Origin: Caulobacterales bacterium
Lineage (GTDB): Bacteria > Pseudomonadota > Alphaproteobacteria > Caulobacterales > Caulobacteraceae
Length of the DNA: 64,000 bases
Assembly: GCA_019510435.1 (NCBI GenBank)
Contig: JAEKKJ010000024.1
Span: 1 to 64,000, forward strand
Reading direction: 5' to 3'
The position numbers were made by a program, and so were the translations under genes. Shown here piece after piece: positions 33,231 through 42,326 of this stretch. Under the pieces are notes generated by a model. That model ran no database searches and had not been told where the DNA came from. It saw only the letters and a list, made by a program, of their open reading frames with translations. The stretch's first letter is position 1; every line of letters starts with the position of its first letter.

Positions 33231-34465
33231 GCGGCCGCGGGAAAGGCGGGAAAGCGCTCCATGGTCTCGGCGACGTCACAGGCGGAGTCCTGGTCGCGCA
33301 CCGAGGCGTCCGGCGCTTCGCCCACCGTGCAATAGCCCCTGGGGCCGTCGTTGCCGCGCAGCTCCGCCACTCTGACGAACGGCGCGCCCTCGATCGGCTT
33401 CATGCGCTCCAGCACATGCTCCGGCACCCCCGGCGCCACCACGATGCGCGTCACGCCGCGTTGGGCGCACTCCACAAGGGTCGTCTCCACCGCCGCCAGC
33501 AGCGCCACGTCGTTGTGGGCGACGCCGATGTCGGGGGCCAGCTCATAGGCCAGCAGGCGGCGCAGGATCTGGTAGGTCTCGGCCCAGTTGCGGGCGTGGG
33601 CCTGCAGCTTGGCGGCCACCGCCATGCGCTCGGACACGAACCCGGTGATCGCCGCCCCCACCGCCGCCGCGTCCGGCAGGGCGCCCGGATTGAACTGGCG
33701 CGCATGGGAGGCCATCAGCTCCAGCCCGCCGCGGTAGACGTCCCAGGACTCCATCGCTTCGGTGTTGCCGACGTGGCCGGTCTTGGAGATCGCAGTGGCG
33801 GCGATGTGGGGCCTGGGGCTGAACAGCACCGCGCCCTTGGCCAGCGCATAGGTCAGCATGCAGAAGAAGCTGTAGGCGAAGCGTGGGTTGGGTCCCACCA
33901 CGCCGGCCAGCGCCGAGCGGCGGATCAGCCAGCACTCCGGGAACACGTGGTTCTGGATCACGAAGGCCAGGCAGTTGCCGTATTGGCCCGCCTCGAAACG
34001 CCAGTCGCCCTCGAAGTCGTAGAACTGGCCGATCACCGCATTGTCGCGGGTCTCGTCCATCAGCAGCCACGGCGCCTGGATCATCACCAGCTCCGGGTCG
34101 TCGCGCATGCGGCCGATGTAGTCGACCAGAGTCTCGGGCACGGCCAGGTCGTCGTCGGCGATGCTGAGCACGATCTCCCCGCGCGCCTGGCGCAGGGTGG
34201 TCAGGATGTTGGGATAGGCGCCCAGGTTGCGCGGCTGGCGGCTGACGCGCATCCGCGGATGCTGCGCGGCGTAGCGCGCCAGGATCTGCGGCGTCTCGTC
34301 GGTGGAGCAGTTGTCGGAGACCACCAGCTCGTAGTCGAGGCCGGCGGCGTCGAGCGCGCCCAGGTGGTGCGAGAGGTAGCGGTCGAGGTAGGCCGCGCGG
34401 TTGTAGGTGGCTAGGCACAGGCTGACGAGCGGCGCGCTGGCGGGTTGCGGCATCTGTTGGTCCAT
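33227..34465 (-). CDS. Family 2 glycosyltransferase
   Basis: The 412-residue protein has a GT-A domain: VSLCLATYNRAAYLDRYL at residues 14-31, VVSDNCSTDETPQIL and the nucleotide-sugar/metal motif in SIADDDLAVPE. The C-terminal 180 residues are not like standard GT2 domains and may bind an acceptor. It probably adds a sugar to a cell-surface polysaccharide or protein. It stands alone, without other polysaccharide genes. Confidence 0.85.
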   Translation of the reverse strand: MDQQMPQPASAPLVSLCLATYNRAAYLDRYLSHHLGALDAAGLDYELVVSDNCSTDETPQILARYAAQHPRMRVSRQPRNLGAYPNILTTLRQARGEIVLSIADDDLAVPETLVDYIGRMRDDPELVMIQAPWLLMDETRDNAVIGQFYDFEGDWRFEAGQYGNCLAFVIQNHVFPECWLIRRSALAGVVGPNPRFAYSFFCMLTYALAKGAVLFSPRPHIAATAISKTGHVGNTEAMESWDVYRGGLELMASHARQFNPGALPDAAAVGAAITGFVSERMAVAAKLQAHARNWAETYQILRRLLAYELAPDIGVAHNDVALLAAVETTLVECAQRGVTRIVVAPGVPEHVLERMKPIEGAPFVRVAELRGNDGPRGYCTVGEAPDASVRDQDSACDVAETMERFPAFPAAA

Positions 34466-34602
34466 CTGCCCTGCCGCCTCCGGCGCTGGTTTGCGACGCC
34501 CAAAGCAGAGCCGATTATGGTGAACGAGACGTCAACGGCGGGCGCCTGGCGCTCTCGCTGCGTGAACTTGACGCCCCGCGCCGCCAGGGCGCATCTCCCC
34601 GC

Positions 34603-35997
34603 ATGGCCGACACCCGCCTCCTGGATCCCGGATTCCCGCCCGCCGGCGAGGACGCCTGGCGCGCCCTGGTCGCCAAGACGCTGGGCGACAAGCCCTTCGA
34701 GAGCCTGGCGAAATCGACCGTCGAGGGCCTGCCGATCGCCCCGCTGTACGCGGCGGCGGACAGCCCCGGCGCCTTCCCCGCCCGCCCGTTCGAGGCGGAC
34801 CGCCCGTGGGACGTGCGAACCCTTTGCGCCCATGCCGATCCGGCCCGCGCCAATGTCGAGCTGCTGGCCGACCTGGAGGGGGGCGCCGCCTCGGTGATCG
34901 TGGCCGGACACGCCACCGCCGACGCCCTGGCCCGGGCGCTGAAGGACATCATCGTCGAACTGGCGCCGGTGGGCCTGGACGCCGGCTTCCTGGGCCCCAA
35001 GGCCGCCGACGCGCTGCATGCCGTGGCCAAGGCCTCGCCGGGCGCCAGGCTCAACTTCCACCTCGATCCCCTGAGCGCCTTCGCCGAGGCGGGCGCCAGC
35101 CCCGGACCCATCGAGAGCCACCTGGTGAACGCCGCCAACGTCGCCGTGCGCCACGCCCAGACCTATCCGCAGGCGCAGCTGTTCCTGGCGTCCGGGCGGG
35201 TGGCTCACGAGGCTGGCGCCGGCGAGGCTGAAGAGGTGGCGCTCGCGGCGGCGGCGGCCATCGCCTACGCCAAGGCCCTGGTCCGGGCCGGCCTGCCGGT
35301 CGGCGAGGCCTTCGCCCGCATCACCCTGGGCCTTTCGGCGGACGCCGACTATTTCCTGACCATCGCCAAGCTGCGGGCCGCCCGCGCCGTCTTCGCCCGC
35401 CTGGCGGCCGCCTCGGGCGCCTCGCCCCAGGCGCGGATCGAGGCGCGCTCGTCGCGCCGCATGCTCACCGCCAAGGACGCCTGGACCAACATGATCCGGC
35501 TGACCGCCGCCGGGTTCGGCGCGGCGGTCGGCGGCGCCGACGCGGTGGTTCTGGGCCAGTTCACCGACGCGCTGGGGCTGCCCACGCCCTTCGCCCGCCG
35601 CCAGAGCCGCAACACCCAGCTGGTGCTGATGGAAGAGGCCAACATCGGCCGCGTGGCCGACCCCGCCGCCGGCGCCGGCTACCTGGAGGCCCTGACCGAC
35701 CAGATCGCCCGCGCCGCCTGGGCGCGGATGCAGGCGATCGAGGCGGCAGGCGGCGTCATCGCGGCCCTGGAACAGGGGCTCGTGGCGGGCGCGGTCGAGG
35801 CCGCCGTCGCCGCCCGCGGCCAACCCAAGATCCTGGGCGTCACCGCCTTCTCGCCCGCGAGCGACGAGGCGGTCGCGGTCGAGGCGGGCGAACCCGCGCG
35901 CCTCGACCCCGAGCCCGCCCGCCTGCCCGGCCCCGACAGCCGCTGCCCGACGCTGAAGGCCCAGCGCCTGTCCGAACCGCACGAGGCAGCCGCATGA
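34603..35997 (+). CDS. mutA: Methylmalonyl-CoA mutase small (beta) subunit
   Basis: The 464-residue protein is a mutase barrel homologue: RRMLTAKDAWTNMIRLTAA, DAVVLGQFTDALGLPTPFARR and RNTQLVLMEEANIGRVADP. It lacks the B12-binding DxHxxG of the large subunit, as expected of the non-catalytic chain. With McmA it interconverts methylmalonyl-CoA and succinyl-CoA in propionate, valine and odd-chain acid breakdown. It overlaps mcmA by 4 bases. Confidence 0.88.
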   Translation: MADTRLLDPGFPPAGEDAWRALVAKTLGDKPFESLAKSTVEGLPIAPLYAAADSPGAFPARPFEADRPWDVRTLCAHADPARANVELLADLEGGAASVIVAGHATADALARALKDIIVELAPVGLDAGFLGPKAADALHAVAKASPGARLNFHLDPLSAFAEAGASPGPIESHLVNAANVAVRHAQTYPQAQLFLASGRVAHEAGAGEAEEVALAAAAAIAYAKALVRAGLPVGEAFARITLGLSADADYFLTIAKLRAARAVFARLAAASGASPQARIEARSSRRMLTAKDAWTNMIRLTAAGFGAAVGGADAVVLGQFTDALGLPTPFARRQSRNTQLVLMEEANIGRVADPAAGAGYLEALTDQIARAAWARMQAIEAAGGVIAALEQGLVAGAVEAAVAARGQPKILGVTAFSPASDEAVAVEAGEPARLDPEPARLPGPDSRCPTLKAQRLSEPHEAAA

Positions 35998-38153
35998 CCG
36001 CCTTGCCCGATTTCTCCACCCTGCCCTTCGACACCGATCTGGCGATCCCGCCGGCCACCCCGGCCGAGCCCTGGGCCACGCCCGAAGGCATCGCCGTGCG
36101 CAGCGCCTACACGGCGGCGGACATCGCGGGCTTCCCAGCCATGGGCGGCTTCCCGGGCCTGGCCCCGTTCGTGCGCGGCCCCTACCCGACCATGTACGCC
36201 ACCAACCCGTGGACGATCCGCCAGTACGCGGGCTTCTCCACGGCCGAGGACTCCAACGCCTTCTACCGCCGCAACCTGGCGGCCGGGCAGATGGGCCTCT
36301 CCATCGCCTTCGACCTGGCCACCCACCGCGGCTACGACAGCGACCACCCGCGGGTGCCCGGCGACGTGGGCATGGCGGGCGTCGCCATCGACTCCATCCT
36401 CGACATGCGGACCCTGTTCGACGGTATCCCGCTCGACAAGATGAGTGTGTCGATGACCATGAACGGCGCGGTGCTGCCGATCCTGGCGCTCTACATCGTG
36501 GCGGGCGAAGAACAGGGCGTCCCGCACGAGAAGCTGTCGGGCACCATCCAGAACGACATCCTGAAGGAGTTCCTGACCCGGAACACCTACATCTATCCGC
36601 CCGGCCCCTCGATGCGGATCGTCTCGGACATCTTCGCCTACACCAGCAGGGAGATGCCGCGCTTCAACTCGATCTCGATCAGCGGCTACCACATGCAGGA
36701 AGCCGGGGCGACGCTGGACCTGGAGCTGGCCTACACCCTGGCCGACGGCATCGAATATGTCCGCGCCGGCGTGGCCGCAGGCATGACCGTGGACCAGTTC
36801 GCGCCGCGCCTGTCGTTCTTCTGGTGCGCCGGCATGAACATGTTCATGGAGGTCGCCAAGCAGCGGGCCAGCCGGCTGCTCTGGGCCAAGCTGATGAAGG
36901 CGGAGTTCGATCCCAAGGACGTCCGCTCGCTGTCCCTGCGCGCGCACACCCAGACCAGCGGCTGGAGCCTGGCGGCCCAGGACGTGTTCAACAACGTGCC
37001 GCGCACCGCCATCGAGGCCATGGGCGCCACCGGCGGCCAGACCCAGAGCCTGCACACCAACTCGCTGGACGAGGCCCTGGCGCTGCCGACCGACTTCTCG
37101 GCCCGGATCGCGCGCAACACCCAGCTCTTCCTGCAGCTGGAGAGCGGCCAGAACCGGGTGATCGATCCCTGGGGCGGCTCCTACTACGTCGAGCGCCTCA
37201 CGGCCGACCTAGCCGAGCGCGCCCTCACCCACATCGCCGAGGTGGAAGCCCTGGGCGGCATGGCCAAGGCCATCGAGGAAGGCCTGCCCAAGCGCCGGAT
37301 CGAGGAGGCCTCCGCCCGGATCCAGGCGCGGATCGACTCCGGATCGCAGTCGGTGGTGGGCGTGAACCGCTACCGGCCGGAGCATCCCGACGACATCCCG
37401 GTGCTGAAGGTGGACAACACCGCGGTCCGCAACGCCCAGCTGGAAAAGCTGCGGCGGCTGAAGCGCGAGCGCGATCCGGAGGCCGTGGCCGCCGCCCTGG
37501 ACGCGCTGACCAGCGGCGCCGCCGGTGGCGGCAACCTGCTGGAGCTGTCGGTCAACGCCGCCCGCGCCCACGCCACCGTCGGCGAGATCTCCTTCGCCCT
37601 GGAGAAGGTGTTCGGCCGCCACAAGGCCCACGCCGATGCGGTGAAGGGCGTTTACCTGCGCGAGGCGGGCCCGACGCCGGCCTCGGACCGCGCCCGGGCC
37701 ATGGCCGAGGCCTTCACCCAGGCCGACGGCAAGAAGCCGCGGATCATGGTCGCCAAGATGGGCCAGGACGGCCACGACCGAGGCCAGAAGGTGATCGCCT
37801 CAGGCTTCGCCGATCTCGGCTTCGAGGTGGAGATCGGCGACCTGTTCCAGACCCCCGCCGAGGCCGCGGCCGAGGCGGTGGAGACCGGTGTCCACGCCGT
37901 GGGCGCAAGCTCCCTGGCCGCCGGTCACCTCACCCTGGTGCCCCAGCTGAAGGCCGAGCTCGCCAAGCTGGGTCGCCCCGACATCCTGGTGTTCGTGGGC
38001 GGTGTGATTCCGCCCGAGGACTTCAAGGCCCTGGAGGAGATGGGCGTGGCGGCCATCTTCACGCCGGGCACGGTGATCCCGGAGGCGGCCATCACCGTCC
38101 TCGAGCGCCTGAACCAGCAGCTGGGCTACGCCCAGGAGCAGGCGGCGCAGTAG
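35994..38153 (+). CDS. mcmA: Methylmalonyl-CoA mutase large (alpha) subunit
   Basis: The 719-residue catalytic chain has the TIM barrel with PYPTMYATNPWTIRQYAGFS and GLSIAFDLATHRGYDSDHPR, and a C-terminal cobalamin domain with DGHDRGQKVIASGFADLGFE (the DxHxxG base-off motif). Full length for the family (about 715-730). Its ATG overlaps the mutA stop. The MeaB/ArgK GTPase and the epimerase are not in the window. Confidence 0.95.
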   Translation: MTALPDFSTLPFDTDLAIPPATPAEPWATPEGIAVRSAYTAADIAGFPAMGGFPGLAPFVRGPYPTMYATNPWTIRQYAGFSTAEDSNAFYRRNLAAGQMGLSIAFDLATHRGYDSDHPRVPGDVGMAGVAIDSILDMRTLFDGIPLDKMSVSMTMNGAVLPILALYIVAGEEQGVPHEKLSGTIQNDILKEFLTRNTYIYPPGPSMRIVSDIFAYTSREMPRFNSISISGYHMQEAGATLDLELAYTLADGIEYVRAGVAAGMTVDQFAPRLSFFWCAGMNMFMEVAKQRASRLLWAKLMKAEFDPKDVRSLSLRAHTQTSGWSLAAQDVFNNVPRTAIEAMGATGGQTQSLHTNSLDEALALPTDFSARIARNTQLFLQLESGQNRVIDPWGGSYYVERLTADLAERALTHIAEVEALGGMAKAIEEGLPKRRIEEASARIQARIDSGSQSVVGVNRYRPEHPDDIPVLKVDNTAVRNAQLEKLRRLKRERDPEAVAAALDALTSGAAGGGNLLELSVNAARAHATVGEISFALEKVFGRHKAHADAVKGVYLREAGPTPASDRARAMAEAFTQADGKKPRIMVAKMGQDGHDRGQKVIASGFADLGFEVEIGDLFQTPAEAAAEAVETGVHAVGASSLAAGHLTLVPQLKAELAKLGRPDILVFVGGVIPPEDFKALEEMGVAAIFTPGTVIPEAAITVLERLNQQLGYAQEQAAQ

Positions 38154-38217
38154 GCGCGGCCATCCCGACTGGACGCTCGCCGCGGCCCATGAGCTACTTC
38201 CCCGTCAGGGGATGCGG

Positions 38218-39510
38218 ATGTCGGACGCAGCGTTGGAACGGTCGGCGGTGTCCAAGGCCAGCTGGCGGCTGCTGCCGCTGATCGGCCTGGGCTACGGGGT
38301 CTCCTACATCGACCGGGTCAACATCAGCTTCGCCGCGCTGCAGATGAACCGCGACCTGGGGTTCAGCGCCACCGTCTACGGCCTGGGCGCCGGCCTTTTC
38401 TTCCTGGGCTACGCGCTCTGCGAAGTGCCATCCAACATGATCCTGGTGCGGGTGGGCGCGCGGCGCTGGATCGCCCGCATCATGCTGACCTGGGGCGCCC
38501 TGGCGATCGGCATGCTGTTCGTCCGCACCCCGGTGCAGTTCTACGTCATGCGCTTCCTGCTCGGCGTGGCCGAGGCGGGGTTCTTCCCGGGCGTGGCCTA
38601 CTACCTGACCCTGTGGTTCCCGGAGGCGCACCGCGGTCGGGCGATCAGCCGGTTCTACGTCGCCTGGCCGCTCAGCACGGTGGTGATGGGCGCGGTGGCC
38701 GGGGCCCTCCTGGGCCTGCAGGGGCGTCTGGGCCTCGCCGGCTGGCAGTGGCTGTTCCTGGTCGAGGGCGCGCCGGCGCTGCTGCTGAGCGTGGTGATCC
38801 TGCTGCGCCTGCCCGATTCGCCGGAACAGGCGGCCTGGCTGACCGACGGCGAGAAGGCCTGGCTCCGGCGTCGGCTGGCCGGCGATGCGGCGGCCCTGGC
38901 GGGCGCGCCGCAGGACGCCCTGCGCGCGGTCACCAGCCTGCCGGTGCTGACCGCCACCGCGGTGAACTTCCTGCTGCTCGGCGGCTTCTACGCCTTCAAC
39001 CTGTCGGCTCCGGAGCTGCTGCGCGGCGCCACCGGGATGAGCGCCGGGGAGGTCGGTTACCTGGTGGCGGCTGGCGGCCTGCTGGGCGCCGTGGCGCTGT
39101 TGCTCAACGGCTGGCACTCGGACCACAGCGCCGAGCGCCACCTGCACCTGGTGGTCCCGATCCTGGTCATGGCGGCAGCCTTCGCCGTGATCGGCCAGGC
39201 CGCCGCGCCCTGGGCCGTGGCGGGCGCCTATGTCGTGGCCCTGGTCGCCAACGCGGCGGTCGGCGGGGTGGTGTGGCCGGTGCTTTTCGGCGTGCTGCAC
39301 CCGCGCACCGCGGCCGTCGGCTCGGCGACCATCAACGCCCTGGGCCAGCTGGGCTCGTTTGTCCTGCCCGCGCTCTGGGGCGTCTCCCGGGACGCCACCG
39401 GCGGCTTCCACGCCGGGCTGGCGGTCCTGCCCTTCGCCTACCTGCTCGCCGCCGGCCTGGTGTTCAGCCTGCGCCAGAGCCGGATGAAGCTGGCCGCCGC
39501 CCCGGCCTAG
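38218..39510 (+). CDS. MFS transporter, anion:cation symporter (ACS) family
   Basis: The 430-residue protein has 12 membrane segments and ACS-type features: GVSYIDRVNISFAALQMNRDL-like first segment, EVPSNMILVRVGARRWIARI and RFLLGVAEAGFFPGVAYYL. Such permeases import organic anions (hexuronates, tartrate, phthalate, 4-hydroxyphenylacetate). The ATG at 38218 is preferred to one 6 bases upstream because AGGGG is then well spaced. Substrate not inferable; no catabolic gene adjoins it. Confidence 0.87.
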   Translation: MSDAALERSAVSKASWRLLPLIGLGYGVSYIDRVNISFAALQMNRDLGFSATVYGLGAGLFFLGYALCEVPSNMILVRVGARRWIARIMLTWGALAIGMLFVRTPVQFYVMRFLLGVAEAGFFPGVAYYLTLWFPEAHRGRAISRFYVAWPLSTVVMGAVAGALLGLQGRLGLAGWQWLFLVEGAPALLLSVVILLRLPDSPEQAAWLTDGEKAWLRRRLAGDAAALAGAPQDALRAVTSLPVLTATAVNFLLLGGFYAFNLSAPELLRGATGMSAGEVGYLVAAGGLLGAVALLLNGWHSDHSAERHLHLVVPILVMAAAFAVIGQAAAPWAVAGAYVVALVANAAVGGVVWPVLFGVLHPRTAAVGSATINALGQLGSFVLPALWGVSRDATGGFHAGLAVLPFAYLLAAGLVFSLRQSRMKLAAAPA

Positions 39511-39516
39511 ACGGGC

Positions 39517-41523
39517 TTAACCGCCGAACGGGGTCTTTTCGCTGGGCCCGGCGCCCGCGGCTTCGCGCCGACGCATGCCCATCATCTTGGACGCCGCCGC
39601 CAGCTCGGTCTTGTCCAGGACGCCGTCGCTGTTGGTGTCGATCTTGCTCCAGGCCATGCCCAGCATGGCGCCCATCTGGCCCTTGAGCTCGGCCTTCTCC
39701 ACCTTGCCGTCGAGGTTGTCGTCCAGCATCCCCATCAGCCGGGTGGACTGGAAGCGCGCCTCGGAATCCACCTGGTGGGCCGCAGTCTCGTCCAGCCAGC
39801 GGAACGACAGCGAGGTGAACAGCATCTCCTGGAAGGACTGCTCGCCCCAGCTGACCTTGATCGAGGGATCGGGGTTGGCCGGGTTGCGCTTGGAGTTGTC
39901 GTAGACGTAGCGGGCGATCAGCTTCGACCCGGCCGGGATCTTTATCGGCTCGGCGAAGGTGTAGCTGCGCTGCCAGTTGAAGTCGTAGCGCGGCAGGCTC
40001 AGCAGCAGCTTCTCCTTGCCGTCCGGATAGCGGATCCACAGGTCCGAGGAATAGGCCCGGTAGTGCGCGTGCGGGAACGCCGAATAGAGCAGCGCATCGT
40101 TCGGGAACTCGACGTAGGCGACTTCCTTGTGGCGCGGCTCGTTGGGGCCGATCTCGATTGTCGGATCCAGCACCACCACGCCCCGCATCAGGTACTTCGG
40201 CGCGTCCTTGCGGAAGTAGACGCCGATCTGGGAGTTATCGACCGTCTCCTTGCCGTACGGCGTGTAGTGCATCTGGTACCCGATGGCCCCGCCCGGTGGC
40301 AGGTAGGTGCCCACGTCGCCGTCGAAGATGTTCGATTCCGCGCCCACCGCGTAGCCGCCCACCGAGCCCTTCCAGCGCAGCTCCGAGGATTGGCCGTTGG
40401 CCGGGACTTCCGACATCCAGCCGGTCAGGACGTGGTGCACGGCCTGGCGGTCGCCCGGCTTCACCGTGGTGGCGCGGATCCAGTGGCCCTCGGTCTCGGG
40501 GTTCAGGCTCACCGGCCGCTGGTAGTCGACCACGCCCGAGGCCGGCACCTTGAACGCCGGGATCTTGAGGATCAGGTCGGGCTTGCCCAGCGGCCATTCG
40601 GCGGCGACGTGCTTGACCGCCGCCAGCGGATCCGGCCCGTCGCCGCGCTGGGCGCCCTGCTCGATCCAGTGGACGATGGTCTTGAGCTCGGCCGGATCCA
40701 GGTTGCGGGAATCCGAGAACTTTCCGATGTGCGGATCGGCGTTGTAGGGCGGCATCCGGTCGGTGCGGATCACCTCGCGGATCATCGGCGAGAAGCCCTT
40801 GACCATGTCGTAGCCGGACATGGCGAAGGGGCCGATCCCGCCCTCCTGGTGGCAGGTCACACAGCGCTTCTCGAGGATCGGCGCGACGTCCTTGGCGTAG
40901 GAGATCTTGGTCGTCGCCGCCCGGTCGGGGAAGGCGATGGGAGCGCCCGTGAGCGGCCCGCCCGTTGCAGCCGCCGGCTTGCCCGCCAGTAGCGCATCCA
41001 GCGCCGCCTGCGCCCCCGACACGGGGCCGTGGTAGACCACCTGCCAGGTCTTCGGGTTGACCACATAGGCCTCGGCCGAGCGCGTGACGCCCAGGCTCTC
41101 GCCCACCAACTGGTTGGAATCCATCAGGATCGGCAGGGTGTAGCCCACCTTCTGCGCCTCGGCCTGGATGGCCTCGCGGGTGTCCTTCAGGCTGGAGTTC
41201 AGCAGCATGAACTCGACGCCCTTGGGCTGGTAGCCGGCCGCCAGAGCCTTCAGCTCGCCGGCCGCGCGCTGCAGCACCGCGTCTCCGTTCGCCTGGCTGA
41301 CGATCATCACCGCGGGCGCGTCCGACAGGCGGTAGAGCTCGTGGGCCTCCATGTTGGCGTCCACCAGCATGAAGTTGTCCACCATCGCCGGCGTCACGGC
41401 GGCGGCGTTGACCGCCGCACCGGCGGCCTCGGCGTGCGGCGCGCCCTTGTCGCTGGCGCAACCGGCGAGCGCGGTGGTGGCCAGAAGAGCGGCGGCCAGG
41501 GCGCTGGCGCGGGTGGTGGTCAT
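39517..41523 (-). CDS. Composite lipoprotein: redoxin, cytochrome c, copper monooxygenase-like and EF-hands
   Basis: The 668-residue protein is a predicted lipoprotein (lipobox LAGC, C22). In order: a thioredoxin/redoxin-like domain (about 45-180) without an active CxxC; a c-type heme motif CVTCH (221-225) with METs downstream; a region like the C-terminal half of type II copper monooxygenases (about 310-580) with candidate copper ligands HH 363-364, H419, H485/H487 and M567; and two EF-hands (601-612 and 629-640). It is likely a periplasmic redox enzyme. The substrate is unknown, and heme/copper loading is inference from motifs. Confidence 0.8.
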   Translation of the reverse strand: MTTTRASALAAALLATTALAGCASDKGAPHAEAAGAAVNAAAVTPAMVDNFMLVDANMEAHELYRLSDAPAVMIVSQANGDAVLQRAAGELKALAAGYQPKGVEFMLLNSSLKDTREAIQAEAQKVGYTLPILMDSNQLVGESLGVTRSAEAYVVNPKTWQVVYHGPVSGAQAALDALLAGKPAAATGGPLTGAPIAFPDRAATTKISYAKDVAPILEKRCVTCHQEGGIGPFAMSGYDMVKGFSPMIREVIRTDRMPPYNADPHIGKFSDSRNLDPAELKTIVHWIEQGAQRGDGPDPLAAVKHVAAEWPLGKPDLILKIPAFKVPASGVVDYQRPVSLNPETEGHWIRATTVKPGDRQAVHHVLTGWMSEVPANGQSSELRWKGSVGGYAVGAESNIFDGDVGTYLPPGGAIGYQMHYTPYGKETVDNSQIGVYFRKDAPKYLMRGVVVLDPTIEIGPNEPRHKEVAYVEFPNDALLYSAFPHAHYRAYSSDLWIRYPDGKEKLLLSLPRYDFNWQRSYTFAEPIKIPAGSKLIARYVYDNSKRNPANPDPSIKVSWGEQSFQEMLFTSLSFRWLDETAAHQVDSEARFQSTRLMGMLDDNLDGKVEKAELKGQMGAMLGMAWSKIDTNSDGVLDKTELAAASKMMGMRRREAAGAGPSEKTPFGG

Positions 41524-41766
41524 GCGAAGTGTCCCCCTCGGATCGGTCCTGTCCCACTTGGCGCGGGAACGTCGCCGCCCTTTTGCGCATACAACGTTAC
41601 ACCAATGTTTCCCGGACCGCTTTTTCGGCGCGCGGAGGTCTGCCTCACGGGGGCGAACTGTCGAAAGCCGGGTGTGGTCGGCGCGATCCTATGATGTCCG
41701 TATTCCGCCAGATCGCAGACCGCCGCTGCCGTATCGGGGGTATGCCAACCACGACGGAAATCCTCG

Positions 41767-42228
41767 ATGCTCATGCCTGTCGCCGCCGCCATGACCAGCC
41801 TCGCCTTGGCCGCGGGCGCGGCCGCCGCCCCACCGGCGGGTCCCGAGACGGACCGGGCGGCCGTCGCGGCCCTGGACGTGGCCTACCAGGCCGCGGTGAA
41901 GGCCAATGACGCCGACGCCATGGCCGCGATCCTCGATCCGCGGATGACCCTGGTGGTGGGGACCGGCGGCGTGGTCAGCCGCGAGGACCTGCTGGCCGCG
42001 GCGCGCAACCGCCTCGCCGTCTATGAGATCCAGGACGAAGCGCCGGGCAGCCAGACCGTGCGCCTGTTCGGCGACACGGCCGTGGTCACCGCCAGGCTGC
42101 GGCTGAAGTATGTGACCGGCGGCAAGGCCTTCGACCGCACCCTCTGGTTCAGCGACACCTATGTCCGCACCGCCGGCGGCTGGCGCTACGCCTTCGGCCA
42201 GGCCTCCAGCGCCCTGCCGGACGCCTAG
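41767..42228 (+). CDS. Exported NTF2-like (DUF4440/SnoaL-like) protein
   Basis: The 153-residue protein has a signal peptide (ending AGAAAA|PP) and an NTF2-like cone fold: AALDVAYQAAVKANDADAMA, then TLVVGTGGVVSREDLLAA and WFSDTYVRTAGGWRYAFGQA. Members are often orphan; some are lipid- or steroid-binding or immunity-like. It is not obviously linked to its neighbours. Confidence 0.8.
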   Translation: MLMPVAAAMTSLALAAGAAAAPPAGPETDRAAVAALDVAYQAAVKANDADAMAAILDPRMTLVVGTGGVVSREDLLAAARNRLAVYEIQDEAPGSQTVRLFGDTAVVTARLRLKYVTGGKAFDRTLWFSDTYVRTAGGWRYAFGQASSALPDA

Positions 42229-42326
42229 AGTTCCGCGCCTCGCCAGCCGCATTTGGCCCTAGACTGACCTAGCGTCGAGGGTCGAACGTCGCCCAAACGG
42301 CCCACCGGCCCTCGCGAGGAAGAACC

